A program made the translations under genes and the position numbers. Positions 26,439 through 35,998 of a stretch of 39,895 nt of DNA are shown piece by piece. The notes under the pieces were generated by a model. It was not told the origin of the DNA. It searched no databases and saw only the letters and a program-made list of their open reading frames with translations. Position 1 is the first letter of the stretch. The number at the start of each line of letters is the position of its first letter. Origin of the DNA: SAR324 cluster bacterium (lineage in GTDB: Bacteria > SAR324 > XYD2-FULL-50-16); NCBI GenBank assembly GCA_028280735.1, contig JANQLH010000468.1:1-39895 (forward strand). Direction: 5' to 3'.

Positions 26439-26907
26439 TAATAAAATCAATCGCTTCGTTAACATCGACTTCTACTCCTTCCATTTTTGCCAGTGCAATA
26501 AAATCAGGTCCTTCTTTAATTTCCAGTTTATCCTTGCCGGAATCCATCAACCCCCTCGCAGCAGCCGCGCTGGTAAACGTTGAAGCTCTTTTTCTGGCTT
26601 TGGATGTAATATCCACCTTTTTCTTAAACAAGGATACCCGTTTTTTGGGTTTGTTTTTTGAAAGTCCCAGTTTGTTCACCCAACCTTCCCGATTGCCGAA
26701 TTTTATCTTCACCCAATTTTTCCGCGTATTGAGTTTTTCAACCTCATTTCCCCGCTTTAACGTCAGCAGCTTTTGTGAACGATGATCCGGCTCCGACATT
26801 AATTTGATCTTATAACTCCTCACATACAAAGTATCAGCTAAGATAGAACCGACAGGCCACAGCATTATCATCGCCAGTCCCGTGAAAAAGCATGTTTTTA
26901 ATTTCAT
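26425..26907 (-). CDS. Exported SH3-domain protein
   Basis: This 160-residue protein starts at ATG 26907, with GAGAGG five bases upstream; an earlier start at 26934 lacks a site. The signal peptide is MKLKTCFFTGLAMIMLWPVG, ending near ADTL. Residues about 25-85 form a bacterial SH3 domain (LYVRSYKIKLMSEPDHRSQK, then GNEVEKLNTRKNWVKIKFG and REGWVNKLGL). The basic linker and a C-terminal helical segment follow. SH3 domains of this sort bind peptidoglycan or proteins. It is the second gene of the run: cyclase, SH3, M48, FadL-like. It overlaps the M48 gene start by 14 bases. Confidence 0.8.
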   Translation of the reverse strand: MKLKTCFFTGLAMIMLWPVGSILADTLYVRSYKIKLMSEPDHRSQKLLTLKRGNEVEKLNTRKNWVKIKFGNREGWVNKLGLSKNKPKKRVSLFKKKVDITSKARKRASTFTSAAAARGLMDSGKDKLEIKEGPDFIALAKMEGVEVDVNEAIDFINEGE

Positions 26908-26995
26908 AGTTACCTCTCTTTCTAATCCAACCAATCGATCCGCTCAGATACTTCCAAAAAAAAAGTATTCCTTCTATCCCATTATAAACAATTTC

Positions 26996-29185
26996 CTATT
27001 TCGATGTGTATACATAACAGCCGTCCCAGCTTTCCGGTGGTGATTCCGATTTGAACTCCCGTATTCTTTTAATGAATATACCAGCAACGGAATCATTTTT
27101 ATTGACCTCCAACACCTGTTGATAAGCATCTTCAGCAACTGCCCAGTCTTTATTCAGATAGGCGTTAAAACCTTTGTTTGTCAGTTGTGCGATTCTCTCG
27201 AACAGTCTCCTTTCTTCAACGTTTGTGTCAGGATTGGTCAATGGTTCGTAAATCATTGCCGGTTCGGTTTTACCTTTAACCCGCACCCTGTCAATCGTAC
27301 GGCAGACAAATGTTTCATCAAGCATCTCATGGGCGGATTCCGTGATTAAAATCGAACAACCATATTTTTTGGTCAGTCCTTCAATCCGTGAAGCAAGGTT
27401 TACATTATCACCGATTACCGTGTAATCCAGACGTTTAGTGGATCCAATATTTCCGACTATCACCGGACCCGTATTTAATCCCACACCAATTTTTATTTCC
27501 GGAAAATCATTCGTTTTAAAGTGTTGATTGATGACTTTTAATTGATCAATCATTTCCAGGGCACAGGAAACAGATTGTCGAGCATGATTTTTCATTGCAA
27601 TGGGAGCACCCCAGAAGGCCATCACGGCATCACCTATAAACTTATCCAAAGTTCCCTTGTATTTAAAAACCAGCTCCACCATTTCATGCAGATAATAGTT
27701 AAGCATCTCCACAACTTTTCCGGATTCAAGTGATTCTGAAATAGAGGTAAAGCCGCGAATATCGGAAAAGAGAATCGTCAATTGTTTGGTTTCTCCAATT
27801 TCCGCTGTCAGGGATTTCGACTCCATCACTTCCGAAAGCACACTGGGACTCAAATATTGTGAAAACATTCGCTTGGTTTTCAATCTTTCGCTGCCTTCGG
27901 TAAAGGCCATATAAATAAAAGAAGCTGCATATACCGACAGCATGCCTCCAATGACCGGAAAGACAATTGCCAACCAAACTTGGAAGGAGCTGAATAAATA
28001 GTAAGCAATCAAGACATATGAGAACGTGATTACCAGTGGAATAGTGCTTTTAAACCAGATTTTAATGTCACTCGTGATGATCCATGCGATCAGGAAAGCT
28101 ATTAGAACGGAAACAATGATTTCGACGAATAGAGGCGGTTTGGCTATGAAATCATTTTCCAGAACATTGCTGATAATAGAAGCATGTAAGAAGACACCCG
28201 GAAAATTTGGACCATACGGAGTTGGTTTAAGGTCTTCTACGCCAACGGCACTGGCTCCTACCAATACGATCTTGTCCCTGAACATATCCGGATCAATGAT
28301 CAAATCTTCGAAATTACCTTGGTCAATCTGCTGGATGGTTGCAAAAACTCCCCCGATGGATAAAGTCCGGAACTCGTTTTTGGGATTGATAAGAAAATCG
28401 CCGTTATCCTGCAAGGGAATAAGTGTTTGTCCCCAATTAATTGAGTTATCCGTTATACTAATTTCATTTTCCGGTTGTTGATGGATAAGTGCAGCAAGAG
28501 AAAGCACAGGGAACATTCGGCCCTGATAAGTTCTTATAAGTTTGGTCCGTCTAAAGACACCGTCATTATCCGGCAGGAACTCGACAACACCGATTCCGGC
28601 AGTGTTTTCGTAAAGCTCTGCCAAAGGCAGGTAGTAGTTGTTGTTTCCTGATTCGAAAAGTTCTGCGGAACCGTTTGCTTTTAATGAAAACCTTTCCACA
28701 AACAGCTCAGGTAATTGTCTGCCCAAAACACTGTCCCTTGGGTCCCTCATCGGTTCGTGCAATAACTGAACTGCGTGGATGGCATGTCCCATCTCCATGC
28801 TGCTGGTTACCAGATCAATATCATCCGGTCCCAACTCACCGTTCTCATCCCTGGGAATCTGCGGTTCAGTAAAAAGAATATCATAAAGTACCGCCTTGAC
28901 GCCTTGTTCAGCCAGAAAAAGATTCAACTCCGCGTACAATGTCCTCGGCCACGGCCATCGACCAACCAGTGGATTCATCGATTCCAGGGAAGCTTCATCT
29001 ATCAATACAATCACTATGTCTTCATGACCGGTTTTTTGTCCTTCCCGATACTGAACCCTCATATCAAAGGTCTTTTGTTCAAGGAAGGCCAGGCCCCCTA
29101 TTTGCTCGACAAACAGCAATATAGCCACACAAACAAGTGATATGATAAGCGAAACAACGAAGCGTTTTCGGGTTTTTACCTTCAT
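26996..29185 (-). CDS. CHASE2-domain class III adenylate cyclase
   Basis: This 729-residue membrane cyclase has an N-terminal helix (about 10-26), a CHASE2 sensor outside the membrane (about 35-345, with the RWPWPR and GASAVG motifs), three membrane helices (about 352-425), a linker (RMFSQYLSP) and a class III catalytic domain (about 463-650). The metal-binding Asp475 (FSDIRGF) and Asp519 (FIGDAVMAF) are intact. Lys515 and Thr589 (DYTVIGD) form the Lys-Thr pair of class IIIb adenylate cyclases, and Asn596 and Arg600 (NLASR) complete the site. A TPR-like tail follows (about 660-710). It should make cAMP in response to an outside signal. It is first in the four-gene run, with 88 bases before the SH3 gene. 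Confidence 0.93.
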   Translation of the reverse strand: MKVKTRKRFVVSLIISLVCVAILLFVEQIGGLAFLEQKTFDMRVQYREGQKTGHEDIVIVLIDEASLESMNPLVGRWPWPRTLYAELNLFLAEQGVKAVLYDILFTEPQIPRDENGELGPDDIDLVTSSMEMGHAIHAVQLLHEPMRDPRDSVLGRQLPELFVERFSLKANGSAELFESGNNNYYLPLAELYENTAGIGVVEFLPDNDGVFRRTKLIRTYQGRMFPVLSLAALIHQQPENEISITDNSINWGQTLIPLQDNGDFLINPKNEFRTLSIGGVFATIQQIDQGNFEDLIIDPDMFRDKIVLVGASAVGVEDLKPTPYGPNFPGVFLHASIISNVLENDFIAKPPLFVEIIVSVLIAFLIAWIITSDIKIWFKSTIPLVITFSYVLIAYYLFSSFQVWLAIVFPVIGGMLSVYAASFIYMAFTEGSERLKTKRMFSQYLSPSVLSEVMESKSLTAEIGETKQLTILFSDIRGFTSISESLESGKVVEMLNYYLHEMVELVFKYKGTLDKFIGDAVMAFWGAPIAMKNHARQSVSCALEMIDQLKVINQHFKTNDFPEIKIGVGLNTGPVIVGNIGSTKRLDYTVIGDNVNLASRIEGLTKKYGCSILITESAHEMLDETFVCRTIDRVRVKGKTEPAMIYEPLTNPDTNVEERRLFERIAQLTNKGFNAYLNKDWAVAEDAYQQVLEVNKNDSVAGIFIKRIREFKSESPPESWDGCYVYTSK

Positions 29186-29295
29186 AATTGGGCCAGACCT
29201 GGACTTGTGTCAGATTAATCAGCTTGGTTTCAATTATATAACAATCTACCACAAACAAACAATAAACAATTAAGATATGATCCTTAGTTCAGTTA

Positions 29296-29526
29296 GTGCC
29301 TGAACGAAAACCAGTTTAAACCCTACCGGTAAAAACATTAAGAGCAGCTTGGCGCTGCGAAGTTTAGCACCTTCAGCATTAAGCGATCAGCTCTCAGCCA
29401 GTTTTTGTTCGATTTTTCAATGCCCTATGCTGATTGCTGAAAGCTGACGGCAGGTTCATCTTCAAGCTGAATGCCGGTATCTGGGACAAGGCCGGATAGC
29501 GATATAGCGATTTTTCATTCAGACAC
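29296..29526 (+). repeat. Dispersed repeat, copy B (full length, MITE-like)
   Basis: This 231-base element has inverted ends: the left reads GTGCCTGAACGAAAACC and the reverse complement of the right reads GTGTCTGAATGAAAAATC, 13 of the first 15 bases equal. The left half resembles 38288-38420 and the right half resembles 14342-14423. No reading frame or transposase is inside. Confidence 0.6.
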
Positions 29527-29569
29527 TGGTTTTAAACTATTGGATTATTCACGAATTTTAAAAACCTGT

Positions 29570-29598
29570 TTGACCTCAAAATTGCGATAAAATAAAAT
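29570..29598 (+). promoter_or_regulatory. ilvB promoter
   Basis: TTGACC (29570-29575) and TAAAAT (29593-29598) are spaced 17 bases apart, giving a predicted start near 29605 and a leader of about 60 bases. That leader is too short to encode a branched-chain attenuator peptide of the usual type. Confidence 0.6.
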
Positions 29599-29663
29599 AG
29601 AACGCCATACTTTTAAAAATAAATGAAGCAATAAAGCTTACAATTTAAAGGAAAAAGTAAAAA

Positions 29664-31403
29664 ATGAAAGGCACTGAATTGGTACTTAAAGCGTTGCTGG
29701 ATAATGGTATAACCTATGTTTTCGGATATACCGGCGGTGCTATTATGCCGGTTTTCGATGAAATGGAGAAACAGAAGATTTTCTCCTTTATCATGTCTCG
29801 ACATGAGCAAGGCGCTGCTTTTATGGCCCAGGGACTGTCGCGAGCTTCACTATCTACGGCAAATCCAAAGGTGGGCGTCTGCATGGCTACTTCCGGTCCC
29901 GGGGCAATGAACCTGGTCACCGGAATTGCCGATGCCTTGATGGATTCCGTTCCCGTACTGGCAATCACCGGTCAGGTGCCAACTTCAGTTATTGCAACCG
30001 ACGCTTTTCAGGAAAGTGATGTCGTCGGTGTCATGATGCCCCTAACCAAGCAAAGCTATATGCCACTTGCTGCGGAAGACATTGAAGAGACTATCCATGA
30101 GGCATTGTATGTTGCCAAAACGGGCAGAGGCGGACCGGTAGTCGTGGATATACCCAAAGATATTCAGGCACAGGAAACCAATGGCGATTACTGTTTCGAT
30201 GTCACCTCATATGAACCTGCCCTGCCTGGTTTTAAGTATTCACCGGAACCGGATCTTGATTTGTTGAAAAAGGCGGTAGTGATGATTAACCGCAGTGAAC
30301 GACCTGTCATTCTTTGTGGACACGGCATAATTAACAGCAATGCCGGCCGGAATCTGCAATTGTTCGCTGAAAAAACCAATATACCCGTCGGATTTACCCT
30401 ACACGGACTTTCAGCTATCCCGGCAGATCATCCATTAAGCCTCGGAATGGTCGGCATGCATGGCAGTGTGGAAGCAAACCGGGCATTGCTTAACTGTGAC
30501 CTGATGATCTCTTTTGGAATGCGCTTCGATGACAGGGTAACCGGCAATTTGAAAAAGTTCGGAGTCAATGCGGATGTTATCCATATTGAGATTGATCCTT
30601 CAGAAATTGACAAAAACGTTGCTACATCCCTGGCCATCAATGCAGACGCCAACAAGGTTCTAAAACACCTGGCGATCGATCCTGAATGCCTTACGAAACC
30701 CCGGAGAGCCTGGTTTGAGCAGATAGATATGTTTCGAGCAGAACTGGCGGAGGCAACTCAAAATGAGATCAAAAAAGGTGTCGGCAGGGAAGGCCAGTTG
30801 CTAATGAAGAATATTGTGACCAAATTGTCGGAGGTTACCAAGGGTAAAGACATTATCGTGTCCGATGTCGGCCAGCACCAGATGATACTGGCCCGGTTCT
30901 ATAATTTCCAGACATTTAACAGCTGGTTCAACTCAGGCGGAGCCGGGACCATGGGTTGTGCCTTACCAATGTCTGTAGGAGTTAAGTTGGCCAGACCTGA
31001 TGAGCGCGTTTGGACTATCAGCGGTGACGGCGGATTCCAAATGAACATTCAGGAGCTGGGTGCCATCATGGAACACGAAATCGATATAAAAATTCTGCTC
31101 TTTAACAATGGATACCTGGGAATGGTTAGGCAATGGCAGACCATGTTTTATGATGGAAGATTCGCAGGAACCCCTATGAAAAATCCGGATTTTGGAGCGA
31201 TTGCCGGTGCTTATGGCATTCCGCATTTAAAAGTATCCACTTCTGATCAAATTGTTGAAGCTCTTGAAATCGCAGCTGCACACAAAGGTACCTATATGGT
31301 GGAATTTCTTTGCGATCCAAGCGAGATTGTATTACCAATGGTTCCTGCCGGCGGTGGCATTACGGATATGATTGTTTCCCTGGATCAAAAAAATAATGCT
31401 TGA
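29664..31403 (+). CDS. ilvB: Acetolactate synthase large subunit
   Basis: This thiamine-diphosphate enzyme joins two pyruvates (or pyruvate and 2-oxobutyrate) to start valine, leucine and isoleucine synthesis. The 579 residues cover all three domains: the pyrimidine-binding domain with catalytic Glu48 in SRHEQGA, the FAD-binding middle domain (about 190-330), and the pyrophosphate-binding domain with GDGGFQMN and the downstream NNGYLGMVRQWQ. FGYTGGAIMPVFDE at the N terminus is the family opening. The isozyme class (ilvB, ilvI or ilvG) cannot be settled. AAGGA precedes the ATG at a somewhat long spacing. The small subunit gene follows with a 15-base shift. Confidence 0.97.
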   Translation: MKGTELVLKALLDNGITYVFGYTGGAIMPVFDEMEKQKIFSFIMSRHEQGAAFMAQGLSRASLSTANPKVGVCMATSGPGAMNLVTGIADALMDSVPVLAITGQVPTSVIATDAFQESDVVGVMMPLTKQSYMPLAAEDIEETIHEALYVAKTGRGGPVVVDIPKDIQAQETNGDYCFDVTSYEPALPGFKYSPEPDLDLLKKAVVMINRSERPVILCGHGIINSNAGRNLQLFAEKTNIPVGFTLHGLSAIPADHPLSLGMVGMHGSVEANRALLNCDLMISFGMRFDDRVTGNLKKFGVNADVIHIEIDPSEIDKNVATSLAINADANKVLKHLAIDPECLTKPRRAWFEQIDMFRAELAEATQNEIKKGVGREGQLLMKNIVTKLSEVTKGKDIIVSDVGQHQMILARFYNFQTFNSWFNSGGAGTMGCALPMSVGVKLARPDERVWTISGDGGFQMNIQELGAIMEHEIDIKILLFNNGYLGMVRQWQTMFYDGRFAGTPMKNPDFGAIAGAYGIPHLKVSTSDQIVEALEIAAAHKGTYMVEFLCDPSEIVLPMVPAGGGITDMIVSLDQKNNA

Positions 31404-31414
31404 GGAATAAAGCA

Positions 31415-31903
31415 ATGACAAAACTGAATTCGAAAAAGCGACGAGCCATCACCGTGTTCGTTCACGACAGACCCGGAGTACTCAACAAAATATCGATGCT
31501 GATCCGCCATAAAATGTACAATGTGGAAACACTCACTGTAAGTGCTACCGTTCAAAGAGGTTATAGTCGGATTACTCTGACACTTTATGAGAATGATGAC
31601 AGAAAATCCCGTCAAGTAATCAGTCAACTCGAGAAAATGACGGAAGTTATTTCGGCGAGGGAGCTGGATGCGGCCCGGAGTTTTTGGCGTGAAGTAGCTT
31701 TAATAAAATTTGAAGCCAATGATGAGCAATTTGATTCTCTAATAGATAAATACAATTTTGAAGTTTTGGACAGGCAAGATGAAGAAGTTTATATAGTTCA
31801 ACTCGCTTCTATCTCAAAAAAGATCGATGACCTCTTGTCAGAGCTTGGCAGGGACAAAGTTATTGATGTTGCTCGCTCCGGTTTTACGGCGTTGGAGCGA
31901 TAG
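31415..31903 (+). CDS. ilvN: Acetolactate synthase small subunit
   Basis: This regulatory subunit of IlvB mediates valine feedback. The 162 residues begin at ATG 31415, with GAGG nine bases upstream (a TTG at 31400 is less likely because it overlaps the ilvB stop). An ACT domain spans about residues 8-82 (ITVFVHDRPGVLNKISMLI and VETLTV), followed by the C-terminal domain (about 88-160) with FEVLDRQDEEVYIVQL. The size is that of IlvH-type subunits (about 160-165), not the 96-residue E. coli IlvN. ilvC is not in the window; transcription converges on aroC. Confidence 0.95.
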   Translation: MTKLNSKKRRAITVFVHDRPGVLNKISMLIRHKMYNVETLTVSATVQRGYSRITLTLYENDDRKSRQVISQLEKMTEVISARELDAARSFWREVALIKFEANDEQFDSLIDKYNFEVLDRQDEEVYIVQLASISKKIDDLLSELGRDKVIDVARSGFTALER

Positions 31904-31998
31904 CATGCCAGGGATTCCGGTGTTACTATCCATTAGAGTGTCAATGAGTGTTAGACAAGCCTTGGTAGATTTATAACAGCCGGATTCACCGGGAACAA

Positions 31999-33075
31999 TT
32001 ACCTGGTTCTTTGTCGCATCAGGCAATCAGCCAGAACTAAAGCGGCCATACTTTCAACAATAGGAACGGCGCGAGCAACAATACAGGGATCGTGCCGACC
32101 TTTAGCCTCCAGGGTAGTCTCGTTTCCTTCAAAATCTGTAGTTTGTTGTTGTTGGCCGATAGTCGCGGGTGGTTTGAAGGCAACTTTAAAGAAGACCGGC
32201 TCACCATTGGAAATACCGCCTTGGACTCCCCCGCTATTATTTGTCTTGGTACCTAGCCTTTCACCTTTTTTTATAAATGGATCGTTATGTTCGGATCCTT
32301 TCATTCGGGTTCCCTCAAATCCGGAACCGATCTCAAATCCTTTGGAAGCGGGAATAGAAAGCATTGCCTGCGCTAACAAGGCTTCCAGCTTTTGAAATAT
32401 CGGTTCGCCCAGACCTACGGGAACATTTCTGCAAACGCAGCTGACCGTTCCTCCGAGAGAATCTTTCTCTTCCTTGGTTTTTTTTATTAACTCAATCATT
32501 CTGTCAGCCGAGGCCTGATCCGGACAGCGAATGATATTTCGGTCCACCTCCCGCCGATTTAAAGAGAGTAGATCAGGTTGCCGAGAATCGATATGAGAGA
32601 CTGAACTAACCCAGGACACTATTTCGACATTGAATGCTTCTCGCAATATCTTTTCCGCTATTGCTCCTCCACAAACCCGACCAATAGTTTCTCGAGCAGA
32701 TGACCGACCACCGCCACTGGATGAGCGGATACCGTACTTCATTTGATAGGTATAATCGGCATGGGAAGGTCTGGGTATATTCGCCATTTCCGAATAATCT
32801 CCGGGCCTTTGATCTTCGTTGGGAACGAACAGTGATATTGGAGTTCCCAGGGTTTTTCCGTTTTCCGTACCGGATTGAATCACTACCTGGTCCTTTTCCT
32901 TACGTTCTGTTGAAACAGCACTTTGCCCCGGTCTCCTTCGATCAAGTTGGGCTTGGATATCGGCCTCGGAAAGTTCCAATCCGGGAGGGCAACCGTCAAC
33001 AACTGCTCCAACGCCTTTACAATGAGATTCACCAAATGTTGTTACCCTGAATATATTACCAAATGTGCTTGACAT
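31999..33075 (-). CDS. aroC: Chorismate synthase
   Basis: This enzyme removes phosphate from EPSP to give chorismate, with reduced FMN as cofactor, at the end of the shikimate pathway. The 358 residues match the family, with [19 protein letters not shown] (His18), [37 protein letters not shown] and the C-terminal [16 protein letters not shown]. In most bacteria the middle motif reads KYGxRDxRGGG, whereas [11 protein letters not shown] is the form seen in fungal and plant enzymes. The difference is confined to a loop near the flavin and does not affect the call. The ATG has no clear Shine-Dalgarno. No other aro gene is adjacent. Confidence 0.97.
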   Translation of the reverse strand: MSSTFGNIFRVTTFGESHCKGVGAVVDGCPPGLELSEADIQAQLDRRRPGQSAVSTERKEKDQVVIQSGTENGKTLGTPISLFVPNEDQRPGDYSEMANIPRPSHADYTYQMKYGIRSSSGGGRSSARETIGRVCGGAIAEKILREAFNVEIVSWVSSVSHIDSRQPDLLSLNRREVDRNIIRCPDQASADRMIELIKKTKEEKDSLGGTVSCVCRNVPVGLGEPIFQKLEALLAQAMLSIPASKGFEIGSGFEGTRMKGSEHNDPFIKKGERLGTKTNNSGGVQGGISNGEPVFFKVAFKPPATIGQQQQTTDFEGNETTLEAKGRHDPCIVARAVPIVESMAALVLADCLMRQRTR

Positions 33076-33409
33076 GATTTTTTTTTAATAAATTATTGAT
33101 TGTTTAACTAACGGTCTCCTTACCCGTCACCCTGTCCGGGTTTCCTGCAGTTTCTTAAAGGTATGTTAACTCTTCTCATTTAGCTTTGCTATGGCTTAAA
33201 CATTGTTTTCGCCAAATAAATATCTAAGAATGTCTGACCTTTTTACATTGCCGCTCTGCTCCTCCACGATGACAACAGGAGCCTGTACCAAACTAAGCTG
33301 TGACACTGTTATTTAAGTTACCCTCAAACTGCGGAAAGTCATCCTCATTTGCAGTCGTTTCCGGATCATTTGCTGATTCCATCCGGTACTCTAACAACAG
33401 ATGATTTTT
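33076..33409. other. Intergenic region between aroC and the glutathione genes
   Basis: These 334 bases lie downstream of the ATP-grasp gene and upstream of aroC, both on the minus strand. They should contain the aroC promoter. I see no gene, repeat or convincing hairpin. Confidence 0.45.
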
Positions 33410-34417
33410 TTAAAATCCCAATAGATCCAAGATATGGACTTCCGCACGACGATTTACACCTTGATGGGGGTATCCGTGGATGTGAATGGCAGGATTGAAA
33501 TTCAGTTCGATTACACTATAGACCTCATGAAGTGTATTCATAACAGGATTAGAAATAGAGCCTGCAATAATGATGTCTGCACCGCAAATTCTGGCTCCCA
33601 CGGCTTGTGCCGATTTTATTGCGATTTCTTTGAACACCGGTGACATGTCATCGGTATAGTCTATGCTGTCACCCCCGGTGCTGATATTGGAATTCTTCCG
33701 CAGGTAAACTACCTCTCCGTTTTTTGGAATAGTGTTGAAGTCTTTCCCCTGTTGTTTGAGAAATGTTTTTTCAACGGTTCCAAGCTGAACCTGTTCCAGC
33801 GGCTTTTTGTAACCAATACCTCTTAAAGGATTGTTGTTTTTTGATTCAACCAGTTCCGAAATAGTATTTGTACCGTTTCCCGTCACATTGGCCGCAATCC
33901 TCTGCAAAACTCCAATTACCTTGTTATCAATTATTAAAAATCGGTACTCTTTGCCATCGATAAACTCTTCCGCGATGATTGAATGATCAAATTCGAATGC
34001 CTCATCCACGGCATCCCGGTATACCTTTGTTGAACTGAGTGATTTGATGATAGTGATTCCGATTCCAAAATTGGTACTTTTTGGTTTGATGACAATATCC
34101 TGTCCTGCCAGTTCGTTATAAGTGTCCATGGCATCTTGAACCGTATCGAACACATATCCGGCCGGAACCTGTATTCCGCTATTCTCAAGAATCGATTTTG
34201 TTACAGCCTTATTCTCCATGATTAAAGGAGCCATGTAGTTATCTGCCGAGGTGCGCGTGGCTTGTTTGATGTACTCGGTTTTTCCGTTTTTGGTTAACTG
34301 CAGAAAATTGTCCTTTTTATCGAGGACTTTAACCGTAACGTTCCGATTTTCTGCTTCGGCAATCAACAGTTGCGTGGACAACTCCAAATCATTAAAATGT
34401 GATGCTGGCAAATCCAT
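33410..34417 (-). CDS. ATP-grasp glutathione synthetase, matching the C-terminal half of GshF
   Basis: The start is ATG 34417, with GGGAGGAG five bases upstream. The 335-residue product closely resembles the C-terminal ATP-grasp half of bifunctional GshF: ELSTQLLIAEA near the N terminus, VIKPKSTNFGIGITI (nucleotide site), EEFIDGKEYRFLIID, RIAANVTGNGTNTI, LRKNSNISTGGDSIDYT and the metal-binding ELNFNPAIHIH. It should ligate glycine to gamma-glutamylcysteine using ATP. It is unlike the E. coli GshB family. Its gene follows gshA by 28 bases and is presumably in the same operon, so the two gene products together do what GshF does in one chain. A role in making cyanophycin-like polymers is much less likely. 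Confidence 0.85.
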   Translation of the reverse strand: MDLPASHFNDLELSTQLLIAEAENRNVTVKVLDKKDNFLQLTKNGKTEYIKQATRTSADNYMAPLIMENKAVTKSILENSGIQVPAGYVFDTVQDAMDTYNELAGQDIVIKPKSTNFGIGITIIKSLSSTKVYRDAVDEAFEFDHSIIAEEFIDGKEYRFLIIDNKVIGVLQRIAANVTGNGTNTISELVESKNNNPLRGIGYKKPLEQVQLGTVEKTFLKQQGKDFNTIPKNGEVVYLRKNSNISTGGDSIDYTDDMSPVFKEIAIKSAQAVGARICGADIIIAGSISNPVMNTLHEVYSVIELNFNPAIHIHGYPHQGVNRRAEVHILDLLGF

Positions 34418-34445
34418 ATATGCTCCTCCCTTTCTTCCCAAATAC

Positions 34446-35927
34446 TCAAGACGCCATCATTGTTTTTTCAGGTTGTGCCCTGCCGTGTTGCTTCGCCTTA
34501 TTTAAACCAAATGTTTCGTGGTTTTGGTTTGAAGCATCAATTTCCGCAACAATGCGTGCCGAGGGTAATTGAGCCAAATCCCTCAGTTTTGAATATTGGG
34601 CCTCGACGCTGCTTGTAAAATCGCCTTTACCTCCGGCTTCATCCAACATGTCTGCTATTTCAAATAATTTCGAAAACAACTCTTCACCCCAGTTTTGTAT
34701 CGTTACCTTTTTATTTGAATGGGTTCGAAGTTTCAGTTTTTCGTTTCTGCCATATAAAGCGGTTAACTGGGCGTTATCGTTAAATCTTTCCAGATCTTCA
34801 CGAGTCAGATCTCTACAGCTTTCAAACGTGCAAAACAGAATAAAAACATGAGTAAAATAGAGTTGGTTGAGACCTATACCAGGAGTTTCATAGGGATCCA
34901 GATCAAACGTCCTGATCTCGATATAATCGATTCCCTTTTGCTCCAGCGCATCCAACATGATTTGCCCCTTTTCTAACTGTTGCTTAAACCTGACCGGCGC
35001 GTAATATTCATTTTCGATCTGCAACAGATTGTCGTTTAACTGCACCTGCTTACCCTGTTGATAGATTCCGAGTCGATTATAGGTATCCACTTTTGTTGTT
35101 AATGCTTCTCTCAGTTGGGAAATGTAAGTACCCAGGGAGTTGTACGAAACATTCAACTGGTTTTGAAAACTATTTTCATAACCAAAGCGACTCATACGGA
35201 GCGAGGTAGCATGTTTGACCGGATCATTAAAGGTAACACGACAACCGGCTTTATCGCACATCAAGGCATTTCGCTTGAGAAAAGTACCCATGTAATCGTC
35301 CGTACCCATTGGGGAGGCTCCGAACAAATAAATCATCAACCAGCGATACCCCAGGAAATTCTTGACAAGATTTAAATAAACTTCATCCCTAAAATGCCGA
35401 ACACCAAGTGTCCCGCTAAAACGATCGTATAAGGTTTCAAGAAAACCGCTGCCAAAGGAAAAATTATAGTGAATACCGGAGATCATTTGCATGCGTTTGC
35501 CATATCTCAAAGCGAGACCGGATCGATAGATTTCCTTCGCTCTTCCTTCCGGAGAGTCATCGTAACTCGCAATAGGAATCAATTCATCCGGTGGTAACGC
35601 TCCCGGCATACTTAATGGCCAGAACAACTCGTTACCCATGGATTGAGAAGCCCCTGAGTGCAGCTCTGACAAGAAACGATGGGTTGCTTCTATGTCCCCA
35701 AAGGCGGGTGTAATTAGTTCCACCTGGCTTTCAGAAAAATCAACAGTTATCTGCTGATTGTTGATTTTATCTCCAAAGGATTCAGGATGGGGAGTAAGCG
35801 CCAGGTCTCCGGTCGGGGTGATTCGCAGGGATTCTTTTTCCAATCCCCATTTACCTTCTAAAAGCTGACTGTTTAAACCTTTGTTGGAAAACAGTTCCAT
35901 TATTGATGAAAAATCCCATCTCGCCAT
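34446..35927 (-). CDS. gshA: Glutamate-cysteine ligase (GshA), class I
   Basis: This enzyme forms gamma-glutamylcysteine from glutamate and cysteine with ATP, the committed step of glutathione synthesis. The 493 residues fit the proteobacterial class I enzyme (about 518 in E. coli) and its relatives fused in GshF. Motifs include GKWGLEKESLRI near the N terminus (ATP and metal site), ISGIHYNFSF, LFGASPMGTDD and IEIRTFDLDPYETPGI. The C terminus (QHGRAQPEKTMMAS) is short and ends just before the separate ATP-grasp gene. GGAGG lies 8 bases before the ATG. The ArsR-type gene lies 71 bases upstream on the same strand. Confidence 0.92.
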   Translation of the reverse strand: MARWDFSSIMELFSNKGLNSQLLEGKWGLEKESLRITPTGDLALTPHPESFGDKINNQQITVDFSESQVELITPAFGDIEATHRFLSELHSGASQSMGNELFWPLSMPGALPPDELIPIASYDDSPEGRAKEIYRSGLALRYGKRMQMISGIHYNFSFGSGFLETLYDRFSGTLGVRHFRDEVYLNLVKNFLGYRWLMIYLFGASPMGTDDYMGTFLKRNALMCDKAGCRVTFNDPVKHATSLRMSRFGYENSFQNQLNVSYNSLGTYISQLREALTTKVDTYNRLGIYQQGKQVQLNDNLLQIENEYYAPVRFKQQLEKGQIMLDALEQKGIDYIEIRTFDLDPYETPGIGLNQLYFTHVFILFCTFESCRDLTREDLERFNDNAQLTALYGRNEKLKLRTHSNKKVTIQNWGEELFSKLFEIADMLDEAGGKGDFTSSVEAQYSKLRDLAQLPSARIVAEIDASNQNHETFGLNKAKQHGRAQPEKTMMAS

Positions 35928-35998
35928 GGTGTTCCCTCCCGAGACCTAAAAAAAGTTTTATTTTTCGATTATCTTCAAACCACCGGTTTAAAAACAGA

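Larger units (their letters stand above)
29186..29663. other. Intergenic region with repeat and ilvB promoter
   Basis: No gene is seen. It holds dispersed repeat copy B (29296-29526) and the ilvB promoter (29570-29598). The left part should carry the divergent cyclase promoter. Confidence 0.6.

Noticed and set aside
26996-29185. Guanylate cyclase instead of adenylate cyclase
   Set aside because: The substrate-selecting positions are Lys515 and Thr589, the adenylate class IIIb pair, not the Glu and Cys/Ser of guanylate cyclases.
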